NCBI RefSeq assembly: GCF_021018895.1 | Contig: NC_079375.1 | Coordinates: 23,911,475 to 23,975,474, forward strand | Source of the DNA: Seriola aureovittata | Lineage: Eukaryota > Chordata > Actinopteri > Carangiformes > Carangidae | Direction of reading: 5' to 3' | Length of the DNA stretch: 64,000 nucleotides | Shown here: piece by piece, positions 61,970 to 64,000 of the stretch | How positions within the stretch are numbered: the stretch's first letter is position 1 | Layout of the letters: each line of letters starts with the position of its first letter | The notes under the pieces: model-generated | Seen by the model: only the letters and a program-made list of their open reading frames with translations | What the model was told of the DNA's origin: nothing | The model's database searches: none | Program-made: the position numbers and the translations under genes

Positions 61970-62160
61970 CGTTGAGTGACAAGTAGGTGAACGTGTATTT
62001 GCACAAACCGGCGTTCACCGCAGTTTTTGCATTGGCCAGGAGTTAGAGGCGGAGTCAGGCCCTGCCAAGATGGCAACGGTAGAGCAGCAGCTCACTCTGA
62101 CCTTCAAAACTGCTCTTCAGAAACCTGTGGGTGACATCAAGAAGGCTAAATCCATCATTA
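61970..62160 (+). mobile_element. Dispersed fish repeat (right part), second occurrence
   Basis: TTGAGTGACAAGTAGGTGAA, GCACAAACCGGC, GTTAGAGGCGGAGTCAGG, CCTTCAAAACTGCTCTTCAG and GTGACATCAAGAAGGCTA follow the order of 15180-15380. Confidence 0.75.
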
Positions 62161-62360
62161 CTAATTATGATTTCATGATTTTAAGTAATGATTATGATTT
62201 TAATGTAAGTGTGGAAAGTGGGATAGAAGAGGGAAGGAAAGTCAAGAAAGTAAGTTGTTCAGTCGTTAGGAGACTGTTGGTGAACTGCTGGACTTTCACT
62301 TCACTTTTTATTTCATTTTATAAAACCAAAGCCCTTTGTTATACTTATTACAGCTAATTA

Positions 62361-62495
62361 TCCTTGAAATGCTAAAGGAATACATAGCTATAATTATATA
62401 AGGTATTATTATTGTTTTATGCCAGCCTTGCAGACCTTTGCTTGAGGAAATTTATTCTGACTGGATCTCTTTGAATTTTAATTGAACATCCCTGT
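62361..62495 (+). repeat. Dispersed repeat shared with 28553-28687, copy 2
   Basis: Same ordered blocks as copy 1, including TCCTTGAAATGCTAAA and CTTTGAATTTTAATTGAACA. Confidence 0.7.
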
Positions 62496-63710
62496 TATGG
62501 GTCTTGCGAAGTGACACTTCTCAACTTGGAGGCTGCTGATTTATGACAGATACGTGCTGCCTTCAGACGGCTGCAGGGATTTACTCGGGCTCATCTTTTT
62601 TTGGCACAATTTCTACCTCTTTTGTCATAAAGTTCCCATTAGTTATGCCCCAACGCATGCACACTACACTGGGCACCAAAGTACCAAAAAAGTTGGGCAA
62701 TGCAAATTTCAAGGTCAGTAAAATATTAGGACAAAGGACTTTGCACTTATAACTTACAAGGTTTGCAAGTGCAAAGGATCACAAACTCCTGACTATAAAA
62801 CAGCTTAAGTACTCTGCACCCCATCAATCACTTACTCACTTGATTAACGACATTTTGGTCCTCAGACCTGTATCAGGTTAAAATTCATATAAACACCAAA
62901 TAAGTAGGTGTCCAGAAAATACGAGCTCCAGGCCTGATGATTACTGTTTTGATTAAGTGATTAATAATTAAAACGTCAAATAAAAAAATAAAAAATCCAA
63001 TCACACTTTCCCAGAGGCCAAGGTGATGTTTTTAAAAGGCTTGTTTCGGCTGACAATCAGTCCAGTAGCCAAAGGTGTTCAATTACCAGAGATACAACAA
63101 GGAAAAAGCAACAATTTTTTTTTTTACATCTTGCAAAGCTGGAGATGAAGCAAATGTTTGGTAACTTTGCTTCTTAAATGAATGTCACCTCTAACTATCC
63201 ACCAAAACAATACAACGAGACGAGATAATACCTTTGAGGGAGATTCAGTCGGCGGGTCGGCAGGTTCCCGTACAGGCCAGTGAATACGGTCGGTATGGAA
63301 ACAGCATTTAGTGACAGCTGTGTTGTATGGAAACAGGCAGCAAACTGTGTCCTGGCTGTCCGTCACATGATGACTCCTGACATCAGACTGCAAGGTGAAC
63401 AGGCTTTATTGAGTGTTTGCTACATGGAGATAAAGTGACTGTAACTGTGGCTGTCTGCTGTTAAACACTGTGAAGCAGACACAGTAGCATGGATGTGTCA
63501 TTGTCACTGTCAATAAGCTCCAGTTATTAATACTTAATAACCAGCCAGTCGCTTTATAAATAAGTAAGCATGCAAGGGGTTAAAAAGTGAGTTAAAGGGC
63601 AAATCTGCATTAAAAACTGTATTAAACCATCAACTGGTTGTTGCTGGTGAATTTCTCCTCATCCTCTTCAAGCCTGTAGATTAAATAAAGTTGTTCTCGG
63701 AAGTGTACGA
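62496..63710. other. Non-coding interval
   Basis: No exon, RNA gene or named transposon seen. T run at 63115-63125. Confidence 0.35.
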
Positions 63711-63790
63711 TGGTGGGAAGTAACTAACTACATTTACTCTTTATACTGTACTGCTACTTTATAATTCCACTCCACTATATTTAAAACAAT
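63711..63790. repeat. Dispersed fish repeat (AAGTACATTTACT family), copy 3
   Basis: GGTGGGAAGTAACTAACTAC, CATTTACTCTTTATACTGTA and CCACTCCACTATATTTAAAA fit the consensus plan shared with 22155-22320. Confidence 0.6.
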
Positions 63791-64000
63791 AAAATATAAA
63801 AACAACCTTTAAAAATGCAGCACTGTTAAAGATCAAACCACTGGTTTCCAATCTTTTTGGTTTCTGGTGTCTTACAAAAAGCAGTGTGTAGTCGGGGGTC
63901 ATATTTCAGATGTCTGTGAGTTGCTAACAGCTCCAGCAAAACATTGTTTTTTCTCTCTAAGCTAAAATGTTCAAGAAAATCCAACATCTCACCAAAAATC
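63791..64000. other. Right-edge non-coding DNA
   Basis: Continues the repeat-like texture of the preceding element (CACTGGTTTCCAATCTTTTT); no gene. Confidence 0.35.

Overview
This is vertebrate nuclear DNA, most likely from a ray-finned (teleost) fish. The evidence is one spliced coding exon of a vertebrate brain gene, sparse coding content, many long (GT)n, (GATA)n and (CT)n microsatellites, and remnants of fish-type transposons: CR1-group (L2/Rex1) LINEs, an L1, a LINE with a restriction-like endonuclease, a Tc1 element, a TTAA-inserting THAP transposon and several MITE-like repeats. I see no bacterial operon, CRISPR array, rRNA or tRNA.

The only host protein-coding feature I can support is on the minus strand at about 6.26-6.72 kb. 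It is the first coding exon of a BRINP-family gene (best guess brinp3, brinp2 possible): acceptor, short 5'UTR, ATG in a good Kozak context, signal peptide, an unusual poly-serine tract, the conserved DWLL/GPFHR/GFSTRYKIYR segment, and a consensus GTGAGA donor. Later coding exons should lie to the left, outside the window. Sequence to the right of 6.72 kb should be intron 1 and/or upstream regulatory DNA. A patch at 12.24-12.60 kb with two palindromic NRF1 motifs and a possible minus-strand donor is a candidate for the promoter and non-coding exon 1.

Layout: 0.3-1.6 kb, decayed CR1-group LINE; 1.6-6.2 kb, AT-rich DNA with microsatellites, an internal direct repeat and a perfect hairpin; 6.26-6.72 kb, BRINP exon; 8.87-9.30 kb, MITE with terminal inverted repeats; 11.3-11.9 kb, Tc1 remnant; 12.2-12.6 kb, NRF1-motif patch; 12.77 kb, AT-rich palindrome; 14.5-15.4 kb, (GATA)n next to a dispersed fish repeat; 17.4-17.8 kb, fragment of an endonuclease-type LINE; 18-31 kb, mostly unique DNA with several stretches that look like conserved non-coding elements; 31-38 kb, AT-rich with repeats; 38.1-45.1 kb, a 2.4 kb near-identical direct duplication separated by a 2.06 kb THAP-transposon fragment; 45.1-45.3 kb, L1 reverse-transcriptase fragment and a LINE 3' tail; 45.3-64 kb, largely unique non-coding DNA with a CpG-richer patch at 47.0-48.2 kb and scattered dispersed repeats.

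The most informative structure is the duplication at 38-45 kb. The left copy ends exactly at a TTAA where a transposon starts. The right copy carries the same TTAA empty, inside a continuous L1 reverse-transcriptase reading frame. The window thus holds the filled and empty states of one insertion site side by side. That implies either recombination between two alleles (or a later deletion), or two haplotypes placed in tandem by the assembler.
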